From contig JAGWTW010000019.1 in assembly GCA_028868735.1 (NCBI GenBank), positions 1-42,105 of the forward strand: DNA of 42,105 nucleotides, in the 5' to 3' direction. The notes under the pieces are model-generated. The model was not told the origin of the DNA. It made no database searches and worked only from the letters and a program-made list of their open reading frames with translations. The position numbers were made by a program, and so were the translations under genes. Within the stretch, counting starts at the first letter, position 1, and the number at the start of each line of letters is the position of its first letter. The stretch comes from Hyphomicrobiales bacterium. GTDB taxonomy: Bacteria; Pseudomonadota; Alphaproteobacteria; Rhizobiales; Beijerinckiaceae. This document shows, one piece after another, positions 1 through 9,116 of the stretch.

Positions 1-528
1 CTGCATGCCCATGCGCCCGGCCAGCGGCGCATAGATGTCGAGCGTCTCCTCGGCGATGCGCTTGCGTTTGTCCGGCGGCACGAAATGCAACGTGCGCATG
101 TTGTGCAGGCGGTCCGCGAGCTTGACGAGGAGAACGCGCACGTCGTCGGCGATCGCAAGCAGCAGCTTCCGGAAATTCTCGGCTTGCTCGGCGCGCTTGG
201 AGACGAGATCGAGCTTTTTGATCTTGGTCAGGCCGTCTACAAGACGCCCGATGTCCGGCCCGAAGACCCGGTCGATCTCCTCGCGCGTCGCGCCGGTGTC
301 CTCGATCGTATCGTGCAGGACGGCGGCGACGATCGTCGCGTCGTCGAGCCCGAGGTCCGTAAGAATTGCGGCTACTTCGAGCGGATGCGAGAAATAGGGA
401 TCGCCCGAGGCGCGCTTCTGCGCGCCATGCGCCTTCATTGCGTACACATAGGCGCGGTTCAGCAGATCCTCGTCCGCATGCGGATTATATCTCCGCACGC
501 GTTCGACAAGTTCGTACTGCCGCATCAT
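1..528 (-). CDS. rsh: RelA/SpoT homologue (bifunctional ppGpp synthase/hydrolase), 5' part
   Basis: Makes and hydrolyses (p)ppGpp, the stringent-response alarmone. Only the first 176 codons are in the window; the gene runs off the left edge. The visible part is the HD hydrolase domain: FSHP (His48), HDTIEDT (His72-Asp73) and KLADRLHNMRT (Asp139) carry the metal-binding residues, so the hydrolase half looks intact. The synthetase, TGS and ACT domains would lie outside. The start is the first of two adjacent ATGs (528 and 525) and gives the MMRQYELVERV N-terminus common in Rhizobiales Rsh proteins. It lies 96 bp downstream of rpoZ on the same strand, the usual rpoZ-rsh arrangement, so co-transcription is likely. 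Confidence 0.95.
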   Translation of the reverse strand, partial: MMRQYELVERVRRYNPHADEDLLNRAYVYAMKAHGAQKRASGDPYFSHPLEVAAILTDLGLDDATIVAAVLHDTIEDTGATREEIDRVFGPDIGRLVDGLTKIKKLDLVSKRAEQAENFRKLLLAIADDVRVLLVKLADRLHNMRTLHFVPPDKRKRIAEETLDIYAPLAGRMGMQ

Positions 529-624
529 TTCGAAAAGAACCCCACTGCCGGACGATTCGAATAATCGGACCGGCGAGGGGATGTGACAAGCGCGCCGGCG
601 ACGGCCTGCGCCGCCACGCCGCAA

Positions 625-1017
625 TTACTCGCCGTCGTCTTCCGTCTCGGCCGGGGGCACCAGCCCCTCGAGGCCGCGCAGAAGGTCTTCTTCGGTCATC
701 CGGTCGAACTGAACTTCGCCAGTGCTGGAATCCACGGTCGGCTCGGCGCTGACGAGCGCAGGCACGGCCTCGCTTTCGGGCTCGTCCACTTCGACATGCT
801 TCTGAAGGGAGTGGATGAAATCTTCCTCGAGATCTTCCGGAGTCAGCGTGCCGTCAGCGATTTCGCGCAGCGCGACGACCGGGTTCTTGTCGTTGTCGCG
901 ATCGACGGTGATCTGCTGCCCGGATGAGATCATGCGGGCGCGGTGGGCGGCGAGCAGGACGAGATCGAACCGATTCTCGACCTTCTCGATGCAATCTTCG
1001 ACGGTGACGCGCGCCAT
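625..1017 (-). CDS. rpoZ: RNA polymerase omega subunit
   Basis: Small subunit that helps assemble RNA polymerase by binding the beta-prime C-terminus. The protein has 130 residues and opens with [13 protein letters not shown] and [17 protein letters not shown], the conserved omega core (about residues 1-60), followed by [12 protein letters not shown]. The remaining half is an acidic tail as in other alphaproteobacterial omegas, which are longer than the 91-residue E. coli protein. It sits directly upstream of rsh. Omega is one of the ppGpp-binding partners on polymerase in bacteria, so the pairing makes functional sense. Confidence 0.97.
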   Translation of the reverse strand: MARVTVEDCIEKVENRFDLVLLAAHRARMISSGQQITVDRDNDKNPVVALREIADGTLTPEDLEEDFIHSLQKHVEVDEPESEAVPALVSAEPTVDSSTGEVQFDRMTEEDLLRGLEGLVPPAETEDDGE

Positions 1018-1413
1018 GGCGGGGCGGCTCCTGCTTGCGGGAGGAATGGAGGAGGCGGTTCATTACACGCTCCCGCCCCGCAGTGCAACTTTGCGCGGGG
1101 GCGAGCGGAAACCGCCTCAATTTCAACGCAAAACGCGCGCATATTAGAAACGTTCCGAAATGAACTGTTGAGAATTTTTGCTTTTTTATCAACATTTAAG
1201 CAAGATTCTTACCGCGATTGAACTTGACTGTGCGCCGGTGAAGCGCAAGGTAGCGCAGGTGTGCTGGCGGCGTTTGCTGCTGGAGAACCGTTTGGCCGCC
1301 CCCCAAGGCCGGTTTGCGTTCGAGGTGAAACGGGTTCCTCGAGCCGGACAAGCATAATCTCGTCCCCGTTGGCGCATCGCCGATCGGGACGAACCCGTTC
1401 TATAGAGAACAAG
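1018..1413. other. Intergenic region between divergent rpoZ and NYN genes
   Basis: About 400 bp without a convincing gene. It must hold the promoters for rpoZ (leftward) and the NYN-UDG pair (rightward). An unusually AT-rich strip at about 1141-1210 contains a tgttga/tcaaca inverted pair around T-rich sequence and is the best candidate for the rpoZ promoter or a regulator site. A TTGACT hexamer at 1224-1229 could be a -35 for the rightward gene, but no good -10 is visible. The ORF running into the NYN gene from 1261 looks non-coding before 1414. Confidence 0.5.
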
Positions 1414-2019
1414 ATGGCCGAGCAGGAAAGAATTGCTCTCTTCATCGACGGCGCCAACCTCTACGCGACCGCGAAAGCATTGAATTTCGACATCGATTAC
1501 AAGCGCCTGCTCAAGGAATTCCAGTCCAAGGGGCGTCTCGTGCGGGCGTTCTACTACACCGCGCTGGTCGAAGACCAGGAATATTCCGCGATCCGGCCGC
1601 TGATCGACTGGCTCGACTACAACGGTTATTCCGTGGTCACCAAGCCGACCAAGGAATTCGTGGATTCCACCGGTCGCCGCAAGGTCAAGGGCAACATGGA
1701 CATCGAACTCGCGGTCGACGCGATGGAGATGGCCGAGCATCTCGATCACATCGTGCTGTTCTCCGGCGACGGCGACTTCCGCTCGCTGGTGGAGGCGATC
1801 CAGCGCAAGGGCGTCCGTGTTTCGGTGGTCTCCACCATCACGACGCAGCCGCCGATGGTGGCTGACGAGTTGCGTCGCCAGGCGGACGAATTCCTCGACA
1901 TCGTCCACCTCGTCGCCAAGATCGGCCGCGATCCGGCCGAGCGCGTCGAGCGGATGCAGCGCTACCACGAGCGTCGTCCCGCGGTCGCCCCCAACCCTGC
2001 CTACGACGATCAGGGCTGA
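1414..2019 (+). CDS. NYN domain (LabA/PIN-like) putative RNase
   Basis: Member of the NYN family, which has a PIN-like nuclease fold and is expected to cut RNA with metal-bound aspartates. It has 201 residues from ATG 1414. The conserved acidic positions are visible: FIDGANLY near the N-terminus, KGNMDIELAVDAM in the middle and LFSGDGDF later. An upstream in-frame extension to 1261 exists but is low-quality sequence, so the ATG at 1414 is preferred. The next gene begins 1 nt after its stop, so the two are probably translationally coupled. The substrate is unknown. The location next to rpoZ-rsh is common in Rhizobiales, as I recall it. Confidence 0.9.
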   Translation: MAEQERIALFIDGANLYATAKALNFDIDYKRLLKEFQSKGRLVRAFYYTALVEDQEYSAIRPLIDWLDYNGYSVVTKPTKEFVDSTGRRKVKGNMDIELAVDAMEMAEHLDHIVLFSGDGDFRSLVEAIQRKGVRVSVVSTITTQPPMVADELRRQADEFLDIVHLVAKIGRDPAERVERMQRYHERRPAVAPNPAYDDQG

Positions 2020-2020
2020 T

Positions 2021-2686
2021 TTGTTCTCGGCCCGGGCCGAACCGGACCGCGACTGCCCGCGCTGCGCCAGGCTGGCGGACTTCCGTCGACAGGCGCGGGA
2101 GCGTGAGCCGGGCTGGTTCAATGCGCCCGTCCCCGCCTTCGGCGCGCCGTCCGCGCGGCTGCTTATCGTTGGCCTTGCGCCGGGTTTGCAGGGGGCGAAC
2201 CGGACGGGGCGTCCCTTCACCGGCGACTACGCCGGCGACCTGCTCTACGCGACCTTGCTGGAATTCGGGTTCGCCGCCGGCGTCTACGCTGCGCGGCCCG
2301 ACGACGGTCTGCGACTCGTCGAGACGGCCATCGTCAACGCCGTGCGCTGCGTGCCCCCCCAGAACAAGCCATTGCCCGCCGAAATGGCCCAGTGCAGGCC
2401 GTTCCTGGAAGCCGCGCTCGACGAAATGCCCCGGCTGCACACCATCGTCGCATTGGGGCGGATCGCGCACGAAAGCGTGCTGCGCGCGGCGAGCGCAAAA
2501 CTGTCCGGCCATCCCTTCGGCCACGGGGCGGAATTCGCGCTGCCGATCGGCGGACGCGACGTGGGCCTGATCGATAGCTATCATTGCTCCCGCTACAATA
2601 CGAACACCGGCGTGCTGACGCCGGCCATGTTCCGGGCCGTTTTCGCGCGGGCGCGCGAGCGGTTGGGACCGGTAAAGCGGCGTTAA
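2021..2686 (+). CDS. Type 5 uracil-DNA glycosylase (UDGb family)
   Basis: Removes uracil, and in this family also hypoxanthine, from DNA in base excision repair. The family signature is clear: GLAPG (motif A), four Cys for a [4Fe-4S] cluster (CPRC near the N-terminus, then VRCVPPQNKP and AQCRPFL), and SYHCSRYNTNTG near the C-terminus. The start is inferred as TTG 2021, one base after the NYN stop, giving 221 residues, normal for the family. No ATG lies before the first Cys pair in a sensible position. The tight spacing suggests a two-gene operon with the NYN protein. Confidence 0.9.
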   Translation: MFSARAEPDRDCPRCARLADFRRQAREREPGWFNAPVPAFGAPSARLLIVGLAPGLQGANRTGRPFTGDYAGDLLYATLLEFGFAAGVYAARPDDGLRLVETAIVNAVRCVPPQNKPLPAEMAQCRPFLEAALDEMPRLHTIVALGRIAHESVLRAASAKLSGHPFGHGAEFALPIGGRDVGLIDSYHCSRYNTNTGVLTPAMFRAVFARARERLGPVKRR

Positions 2687-2723
2687 GCGCGCACTGGTCT
2701 ACTGCGCCCTCCGGAAGGGCGGC

Positions 2724-3842
2724 ATGCAACAGCTCATCGCGATCCAGATTCTGCGCGCCTTCGCCGCTGCGATGGTCGTCTTCAATCACGCCCAGAACGA
2801 CGCTGGCCGCACCGCGGCCGAGGCGGGCGCCGAATTCGCGCGCGCCTTCCCCTTGCCCTGGGCCTCCGGCGTCGATCTGTTTTTCGTCGTGTCCGGCTTC
2901 GTCATGGTCTTCTCGTCGGAGAAGTTGTTCGCCACGCCGGGCGGCGGCGGCGCATTCCTGCGGCGCCGGATCGCGCGCATCGCGCCGATGTACTGGATCG
3001 CGACGTCGATCTTTCTGGTCGCCGTGCTGCGCGGCGCAGGCGCCGGCAAGGTCCCTGCCCCCTCGTTCGCCGAAATCGTCGCTTCCTTCGCCTTCGCGCC
3101 CTGGCCGCGCGCGATCGACGGCGCGCCGCGTCCGATCCACTCGCTGGGCTGGACGCTCGAATACGAGATGTTCTTCTATTTCGTTTTCGCGATCTTCCTC
3201 TGGTTGCCGCGCGCCCGCGCGGTCGGCGCTGTCGCCGGCGTCCTGCTCGCATTCGTCGTCTGGCATGTCGTCGCGGATCCGCAGAACGTCGCGCTCGCGT
3301 TCTGGAGCGATCCGATCGTGCTGGAGTTTGCGGCGGGCATGGGAATAGCGCTGGCGTTTCGACGCGGCCTTCGCTTGTCGGTCGTCGGCGCCGCCCTGCT
3401 CGGCGCGGCCGGCGTCGTCGCTCTTGCGCTGGACCCGATGCATGCCGCAGACGAAGCCGTCGATGCGCTCGATCCGAACGGCTTCATGCGCCTGTTCTCA
3501 TGGGGCGCGCCGATGGCGGCGATTTTCGCAGCGGCGACGCTCGGCCCCGCGCCGTCGGCCTCTCCGTTCGCGCGCGCGCTGGCAAAGATCGGCGACGCGT
3601 CCTACGCGCTCTATCTGTTCCATCCGCTTGCGCTCATCCTGATGCGAAAAGCCTGGATCGCCGCTCATTTCGATCGCGCCTTCGGCTATTGGCCGCTCGT
3701 TGCGGTCTCCTGCGTCGCCTCGATCGCGCTCGCGCTGGCCGTTTATCGGTGGGTCGAAACGCCCGTGACGCGGATCGCGCAACGCCTGCTCGTGCGCAAC
3801 GCGCCCGCGCGAAGCGCAGAGGCGCGCGTCGCGCAGGGCTGA
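2724..3842 (+). CDS. Acyltransferase family 3 integral membrane protein
   Basis: Membrane O-acyltransferase of the OafA/NodX/YrhL family, which transfers acyl groups to cell-surface sugars or lipids. It has 372 residues with about ten hydrophobic segments. The N-terminal LRAFAAAMVVFNHA carries the expected catalytic His, followed by GVDLFFVVSGFVM and the RRRIARIAPMYW loop typical of the family. It lies 37 bp after the UDG gene on the same strand. The acceptor cannot be told from sequence. It starts a three-gene stretch that looks inserted between conserved housekeeping genes. Confidence 0.92.
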   Translation: MQQLIAIQILRAFAAAMVVFNHAQNDAGRTAAEAGAEFARAFPLPWASGVDLFFVVSGFVMVFSSEKLFATPGGGGAFLRRRIARIAPMYWIATSIFLVAVLRGAGAGKVPAPSFAEIVASFAFAPWPRAIDGAPRPIHSLGWTLEYEMFFYFVFAIFLWLPRARAVGAVAGVLLAFVVWHVVADPQNVALAFWSDPIVLEFAAGMGIALAFRRGLRLSVVGAALLGAAGVVALALDPMHAADEAVDALDPNGFMRLFSWGAPMAAIFAAATLGPAPSASPFARALAKIGDASYALYLFHPLALILMRKAWIAAHFDRAFGYWPLVAVSCVASIALALAVYRWVETPVTRIAQRLLVRNAPARSAEARVAQG

Positions 3843-3904
3843 GCGGCGATTTGCCAAACGGCGCCGGGAGCGCGAACATCGCCGGGCTGAGAGCGGGAGC
3901 CTCC

Positions 3905-4723
3905 ATGACCGATCAAGCAGCGACCGATGAAGCAGCGCCGGCGCCGTTCCAGTTCGCGGACGGAGAATCCTACGAACGTTTCATGGGACGCTGGAGCCGG
4001 CGCGCCGGCGAACAATTTATCGATTGGCTCGAGGCGCCGCGGGCCGCGGACTGGATCGACATCGGCTGCGGCAACGGCGCCTTCACCGAAACGCTGATTT
4101 CCCGCTGCGCGCCGAAAAGCGTTGCGGCCGTCGATCCGTCGGAGCGACAGCTCGCCTACGCGCGCACGCGCCGGGCTTCGAAACTCGCGCGATTCGAGCG
4201 CGGCGATGCGCAGGCGCTTTCCTTCTCCGAACGGAGTTTCGACGTCGCAACCATGGCGCTGGTGATCGCCTTTCTTCCGGATGCGCCGAAGGCGGTCGCC
4301 GAAATGTATCGTGTGCTGCGGCCCGGCGGCCTCGCCGCGACATACATGTGGGACATGCCGGCCGGCGGCGCGCCGGTCTCGCCGATGAACGCCGCCTTCG
4401 TCGCGCTCGGCGCGCCGCGGCCGGTCATGCCCGGCGCCGCGTGGTTTTCAACACGAGCGATGGTCGACCTCTGGCAGGGGGCCGGCTTCGTCGACGTCGA
4501 AAGCTGCACGATCCGCATACCGGTGGAATATGCCGACTTCGACGATTTCTGGACCGCGAATATCGCGAAGGGATCGCCTGTACATGCGGTTGTCGTCGCG
4601 CTCGCCGACGAAAAACGCCGCCAATTGCAGGACCGGCTTCGGGCGAGCCTCCCGACCGCAGCGGACGGGCGCATCGCCTACGAATCCTTCGCCAACGCCG
4701 TAAAGGGGAGAAAGCCGCGATGA
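3905..4723 (+). CDS. Class I SAM-dependent methyltransferase
   Basis: Predicted small-molecule methyltransferase of 272 residues. The SAM-binding motif I is at residues 51-60 (IDIGCGNGAF), with VDPSERQL supplying the acidic residue after strand 2, and YRVLRPGG is the usual late motif. The N-terminal YERFMGRWSR segment recurs in a Rhizobiales UbiE/COQ5-like subgroup with no settled substrate. The start ATG 3905 lies 62 bp after the acyltransferase; the ORF continues open upstream but overlaps that gene. It overlaps the next gene by four bases (ATGA), so the two are probably coupled. Confidence 0.9.
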   Translation: MTDQAATDEAAPAPFQFADGESYERFMGRWSRRAGEQFIDWLEAPRAADWIDIGCGNGAFTETLISRCAPKSVAAVDPSERQLAYARTRRASKLARFERGDAQALSFSERSFDVATMALVIAFLPDAPKAVAEMYRVLRPGGLAATYMWDMPAGGAPVSPMNAAFVALGAPRPVMPGAAWFSTRAMVDLWQGAGFVDVESCTIRIPVEYADFDDFWTANIAKGSPVHAVVVALADEKRRQLQDRLRASLPTAADGRIAYESFANAVKGRKPR

Positions 4724-5022
4724 TCGTCACCGTCTTCCGCTCCCGTCTCAAGCCAGAAGCGCACGACGATTATTATCCGATGGCCGAACGCATGAGCGAA
4801 CTCGCGCGGAAAATGCCGGGCTATGTCTCGCACAAGGTCTTCACCGCCGACGACGGCGAACGCGTCACCATCGTCGAATTCGCCGACGAGGAGAGCCATC
4901 GCGCCTGGGCGCAGCATCCCGAACATCGCGCGGCGCAGGCCACGGGTCGGCGCGATTTCTATTCGGAATACAAACTGCAGGTCTGCGAGGTGAAGCGGGA
5001 ATCGCGCAAGGCTCCGGAATAG
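4720..5022 (+). CDS. Antibiotic-biosynthesis-monooxygenase (ABM) domain protein
   Basis: A 100-residue single-domain dimeric alpha/beta-barrel protein: MIVTVFRSRLKPEA, a YVSHKVFTADDGE turn and VTIVEFADEESHRAW fit the ABM fold. Members include quinol monooxygenases, haem-degrading enzymes and proteins of unknown role, so no specific reaction is claimed. The start ATG overlaps the methyltransferase stop. Its TAG stop abuts the smpB stop on the other strand with no spacer, leaving no room for an ordinary terminator between the two. Confidence 0.88.
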   Translation: MIVTVFRSRLKPEAHDDYYPMAERMSELARKMPGYVSHKVFTADDGERVTIVEFADEESHRAWAQHPEHRAAQATGRRDFYSEYKLQVCEVKRESRKAPE

Positions 5023-5499
5023 CTAGCCGCGGTCGCGCAGCAGCCTGCCCTTTTCGCGCGCCCAGTCGCGTTTCTTTTCGGTCTCGCGCTTGTCGTGCAA
5101 TTGCTTGCCTTTCGCGAGCGCCACCTCGAGTTTCGCCCTGCCCCGGTCGTTGAAGTAGATTTTCAACGGCACGACGGTCATGCCCTCGCGCTCGATGCCC
5201 TGCGCGAGTTTCGCGATCTCGCGCATTTTCAGGAGCAGCTTGCGCGGCCTCTTCGGCTCGTGGTTGAAGCGGTTGCCGCCTTCGTATTCGGGAATCGTGG
5301 CGTTGATCAGCCACATCTCGCCGTTGCGGTCGACGCTCGCGTAGCTTTCCGCAATCGTCGCCTTGCCCGTGCGCAGCGACTTGACTTCCGTGCCGGTGAG
5401 GACGAGGCCTGCCTCGAATTTTTCCCCGATCTCGTAATTGTAGCGCGCCTTGCGATTGTCGGAGGCGATCTTGAAATTTGATTTCGGTTTCTCGGTCAA
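5023..5499 (-). CDS. smpB: SsrA-binding protein SmpB
   Basis: Binds tmRNA and delivers it to stalled ribosomes for trans-translation. Recognisable elements are [32 protein letters not shown], the [10 protein letters not shown] strand, [13 protein letters not shown] and the basic tail [18 protein letters not shown]. The start chosen is TTG 5499, which gives 158 residues and places 14 residues before NRKAR, as I recall for Bradyrhizobium SmpB. A longer form from TTG 5541 (172 residues) is possible, but neither start has a strong ribosome-binding site. No tmRNA gene was recognised in the window. Confidence 0.95.
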   Translation of the reverse strand: MTEKPKSNFKIASDNRKARYNYEIGEKFEAGLVLTGTEVKSLRTGKATIAESYASVDRNGEMWLINATIPEYEGGNRFNHEPKRPRKLLLKMREIAKLAQGIEREGMTVVPLKIYFNDRGRAKLEVALAKGKQLHDKRETEKKRDWAREKGRLLRDRG

Positions 5500-5609
5500 T
5501 TTTCTCGTCGAACCCGCCGATTGTCGGTCCCGACGCCGCAAGGCGGCGATCGGAACTCCAGGGAAACGCCGATCGGTCTGGTCTCCCGCTTGCGCGGAAC
5601 GGGCACCGA

Positions 5610-6503
5610 TCAGCCGTTCAGAACGCCCGCATGCGCCATCGCCGCGCCAATGGCCTTCTTCGTGGGCTCGGTCGAAGGCACGAGCGGCAGCCGCACTTCC
5701 TCGCTCGCGCGCCCCAGCAGGCTCAGTCCATATTTGGCGCCGGTGACGCCGGCTTCAAGGAAGGTCGCCGCATGCAAGGGGACGAGCCTGTCCTGAATTT
5801 TCAGCGCCTCGTCGTACTTGCCCGCGAGCGCGGCGTTCTGCATGTCCGCGCACTGGCGGGGCGCCACGTTCGAGACGACGGAGATGCAGCCGTGCGCGCC
5901 CGCCGCCATGCAGGAGAGCGCAGTGATGTCGTCGCCCGACATCTGGATGAAATCCGGCCCCATCGCCTGACGTTGCAGCGAGATGCGGCCGATATTGCCG
6001 GTTGCGTCCTTCACGCCCACGACATTCTTCAGTTCGTAGCACCGCTTCATCGTGTCGACCGACATGTCGATCACCGAACGCGGCGGAATATTGTAGATGA
6101 TGATCGGAATGCCGATCGCCGCGTCGACCGCCTTGAAGTGCTGGTAGAGCCCCTCCTGGTTCGGCTTGTTGTAATAGGGCGTAACCACCAGCACCGCCGA
6201 TGCGCCCGCCTTTTCCGCGTGCTTGGCCAGTTCCACCGCCTCGCGCGTGTTGTTCGAACCCGCGCCGGCCACCACCGGTGCGCGACCGCGCGACTCGGCG
6301 ATGCAGATCTCGACGACCTTGCGGTGCTCTTCGTGCGAGAGCGTAGGGCTCTCGCCGGTCGTGCCGACCGGCACGAGCCCGTGCGTGCCGCTTTCGATCT
6401 GCCAATCGACCAGTTTGCGGAATGCGGCCTCGTCCAGCGCGCCGTCCCGGAAAGGGGTCACCAGCGCCGTATAAGAGCCTCTGAAATCAGCCGTTCCGCT
6501 CAT
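5610..6503 (-). CDS. dapA: 4-hydroxy-tetrahydrodipicolinate synthase
   Basis: Condenses pyruvate with aspartate semialdehyde, the first committed step of lysine and diaminopimelate synthesis. The protein has 297 residues. Visible active-site elements are GTTGESPTL (the threonine pair), IIYNIPPR (tyrosine) and GVKDATGN (Schiff-base lysine). The start ATG 6503 is preferred over upstream in-frame starts because the family N-terminus ([10 protein letters not shown]) follows at once and a GGGATGG stretch lies before it. It is divergent from the lytic transglycosylase, with 136 bp between starts, and lies 110 bp upstream of smpB. Confidence 0.97.
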   Translation of the reverse strand: MSGTADFRGSYTALVTPFRDGALDEAAFRKLVDWQIESGTHGLVPVGTTGESPTLSHEEHRKVVEICIAESRGRAPVVAGAGSNNTREAVELAKHAEKAGASAVLVVTPYYNKPNQEGLYQHFKAVDAAIGIPIIIYNIPPRSVIDMSVDTMKRCYELKNVVGVKDATGNIGRISLQRQAMGPDFIQMSGDDITALSCMAAGAHGCISVVSNVAPRQCADMQNAALAGKYDEALKIQDRLVPLHAATFLEAGVTGAKYGLSLLGRASEEVRLPLVPSTEPTKKAIGAAMAHAGVLNG

Positions 6504-6639
6504 CTTGCCATCCCGACGGCCGGGGCCGCCCTTTGCATCGTCAAATCCGCGCCGCAATCGGCGGGCTTTCTGGGAGACAGAGACATAGCCGCACAGCGCC
6601 CGAGGGGAAAGGGCCTGCGCCGCGCCCGGTCTGCGGCTC

Positions 6640-8982
6640 ATGGTTATCGTTTCGTTAACGGAAGCAGCGCAGGCTCCTGCGCGTCGATCCGGAGCAGATG
6701 AATTGAGCGTGGAAACGAAGCGATCGCGCGGCAGGCGCGCAGCCGGCTATACCGCCGCTGCGGCGGTTGCGGCTTGCTGCCTCGTCGCGCCCAGCCCTTT
6801 TTCCACGCAGACCGGTCAGGGAACCGCAAGGCTCGCGCTCGCTTCGACGGAAGCGCTGCCCTCCGGATTTCTGTTCGACCCGCGCGAGGCGACGGTCGAG
6901 CCCAAGCCCGAACCGCAGCCCGTGACCGCCCTGCCCCAGCCGCAAACCGCGAGCCTCGACCCGACCGCGGCGATCGAAGCGGTCGCCCCGACAGGCCCCT
7001 CGCACCGCGGCGCGCCGCTCGTTCCGCCGCTGGTTTCGGCTTACGCCCGCATTCCCGATCCCGCCGAACCCGGCCTCACCATCGATCCGGCCGATCGTCT
7101 CGGTCTCGATCTTTCCGGCCTGCGCGAGGCGCTTGCGGCCTATCGCAGCGGCGACTTTGCGGCTGGCGACGCTGCAGAGGCCGGATCTAAAAACCCGCTC
7201 GTTACGACTGCGATCGAATGGACGGCGTTGCGCACGCATCCGATCGAGGCCGGGTACAGGCGCATCGCCGCCTTCGTGTCGAGCCACCCGGATTGGCCGA
7301 TGAACGATTGGCTGCGGCGCGTCGGCGAGGAAGCGCTCTACGCGGCCAAACCATCTCCCGAAAAAGTCATCGCCTTTTTCGGCGCCGGCCAGCCTTCGAC
7401 GCCGCTCGGCCGTCTCGCGCTGGCGCAGGCCCTGTTCGACTCCGGCTCTGTCGACGCCGCACATGCGCTCGCGCGAAAAATCTGGCGCGACGACAACCTG
7501 CCGGTTTCGCTCGAAGCCGCGTTGCTGAAAACGTTCGGCGGCGCGCTGACCGCCGCCGATCGCAAGTACAGGGCCGACCGCCTGCTCTACAAGGACCAGA
7601 CGGCGGCAGCGCTGCGCGCTGCGAGCCACGCCAACGACGACGAACTGGCGCTGGCGCGATTGCGATCCGCCGCCAACAACGACGTCGCGACGGACAAGAT
7701 GTTTTCCGACGCGCCTGCGTCGGTGAAGAACGACGCGGGCTTCATATTCGCGCGCATCCTCTTTCTCGAACACGCAAACCGGCTGGCCGAGGCCGCGGCG
7801 CTGATGCAGACCGCGCCGCGGGACCGAGAACAGATCATCGACGGCGACGTCTGGTGGAACGAGCGCCGCGATCTGGCCCGCAAGCTTCTCGACGCCGGCG
7901 ATTATGCGGCGGCTTACCGAATTTGCGCCGGCCACGCCGCGCAAAGCAATGATCTCCAGGTCGAGGCCGAATTCCACGCAGGCTGGATCGCGCTGCGCTA
8001 TCTCGGCGCGCCCGCGATCGCCTCCGTCCATTTCGATCGCGCCATGTCGCTTGCGCGCACGCCGATCTCACGCGGGCGTGCAGCCTATTGGCGCGGCCGC
8101 GCGGCGGAAGCCGCCGGCGCCGACGCAGCGCCCTATTACGAAAAGGCCGCGGTCGAAGCGACGACATTCTACGGCCAGCTTGCACGGCTGCGCCTCGGCC
8201 GCACCGACGTGCCGATCCGCTTTGCGCCGGTGGAAGCCAAAGGCGCCGACCGCGCAGAGAGCGTGCGCGCCATCGAGCTTCTCTATGCGATCGGCGCGAA
8301 GGATCTCGCGGTGCCGCTCGTCTATGCGGCGGCCAAGACGTTCGAGGATCCCGCGCAGATGTCCGCGCTCGCCGACGTCGTCGTGAAGGACCGCGATGCG
8401 AAAGTCGCGCTCACCTTCGGCAAGTTCGCGTCTCAGCACGGCTTCCCGATCGACGATGTCGCCTTCCCGACTTATGGCGTTCCCGCCTTCACCGCCTTCG
8501 CCAATTCAGCGTCGCTGCCGGTGGTCTACGCCATCGCGCGGCAGGAAAGCGCTTTCGATCCGAAGGCGCATTCGAGCGCCGGCGCCATGGGCCTGATGCA
8601 GATGATCGCGTCGACCGCGCGTCGCACCGCGCAGCGTGTGGGCGTCGGCTTCGATGCAGGGCGCATGACCAGCGATCCCGCGTTCAACGCGCAGCTCGGC
8701 GCCGCGCATCTCGGCGATCTCCTGAAAGAGCAGCGCAATTCGCTCATCCTGACGTTCGCGGCCTACAACGCCGGCGGCAAGCGCGTGCGGGAATGGATCG
8801 CCGCGCACGGCGACCCGCGCAGCCCCAACGTCGATCCGATCGACTGGATCGAGCGGATCCCGATCGCCGAGACGCGCAATTACGTGATGCGCGTGATGGA
8901 AAATTACACCGTCTATCTCGCCCGCATCGGCGGCGAGCCGGCGCAGGCCGCCGCGCCGCTGCGCAAGGAAGCGCGGATGTAG
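6640..8982 (+). CDS. slt: Soluble lytic murein transglycosylase (Slt family)
   Basis: Cleaves peptidoglycan glycan strands in the periplasm. It has 780 residues from ATG 6640. A hydrophobic export signal ends near LVAPS, and a start at TTG 6703 would place it closer to the N-terminus, so the start is uncertain. A long helical superhelix region fills the middle. The C-terminal catalytic domain carries [11 protein letters not shown] with the catalytic Glu, [11 protein letters not shown], and [11 protein letters not shown]. The Pro-rich stretch after the signal ([15 protein letters not shown]) is probably a flexible linker. It shares a divergent promoter region with dapA. Confidence 0.94.
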   Translation: MVIVSLTEAAQAPARRSGADELSVETKRSRGRRAAGYTAAAAVAACCLVAPSPFSTQTGQGTARLALASTEALPSGFLFDPREATVEPKPEPQPVTALPQPQTASLDPTAAIEAVAPTGPSHRGAPLVPPLVSAYARIPDPAEPGLTIDPADRLGLDLSGLREALAAYRSGDFAAGDAAEAGSKNPLVTTAIEWTALRTHPIEAGYRRIAAFVSSHPDWPMNDWLRRVGEEALYAAKPSPEKVIAFFGAGQPSTPLGRLALAQALFDSGSVDAAHALARKIWRDDNLPVSLEAALLKTFGGALTAADRKYRADRLLYKDQTAAALRAASHANDDELALARLRSAANNDVATDKMFSDAPASVKNDAGFIFARILFLEHANRLAEAAALMQTAPRDREQIIDGDVWWNERRDLARKLLDAGDYAAAYRICAGHAAQSNDLQVEAEFHAGWIALRYLGAPAIASVHFDRAMSLARTPISRGRAAYWRGRAAEAAGADAAPYYEKAAVEATTFYGQLARLRLGRTDVPIRFAPVEAKGADRAESVRAIELLYAIGAKDLAVPLVYAAAKTFEDPAQMSALADVVVKDRDAKVALTFGKFASQHGFPIDDVAFPTYGVPAFTAFANSASLPVVYAIARQESAFDPKAHSSAGAMGLMQMIASTARRTAQRVGVGFDAGRMTSDPAFNAQLGAAHLGDLLKEQRNSLILTFAAYNAGGKRVREWIAAHGDPRSPNVDPIDWIERIPIAETRNYVMRVMENYTVYLARIGGEPAQAAAPLRKEARM

Positions 8983-9010
8983 GACGGCTTCCGGCCTCGA
9001 ATGCTTTCCA

Positions 9011-9086
9011 TCATTGCGAGGAGCGCGACGCGCCGATCCAGAGCCGTGGCGCGACTCCCGGATTTGCTTCGCATTAATTGCAATGA
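9011..9086. repeat. Degenerate dispersed palindromic (REP/BIME-like) element
   Basis: A partly decayed imperfect palindrome whose ends are tcattgc (9011-9017) and gcaatga (9080-9086). Between them are gcgaggagcgcgac, gatccagag and gatttgcttcgc, which resemble a common alphaproteobacterial intergenic repeat. It separates the convergent slt and sulfatase genes and may act as their shared transcription end. The arms are no longer fully complementary. Confidence 0.6.
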
Positions 9087-9116
9087 CGTGAGTCCGCCCC
9101 TTGCGCGCCCTCGCCG

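Noticed and set aside
5023..9000. tmRNA (ssrA) next to smpB
   Set aside because: No tRNA-like end or tag-coding frame was recognised in the neighbourhood, so the tmRNA must be elsewhere.
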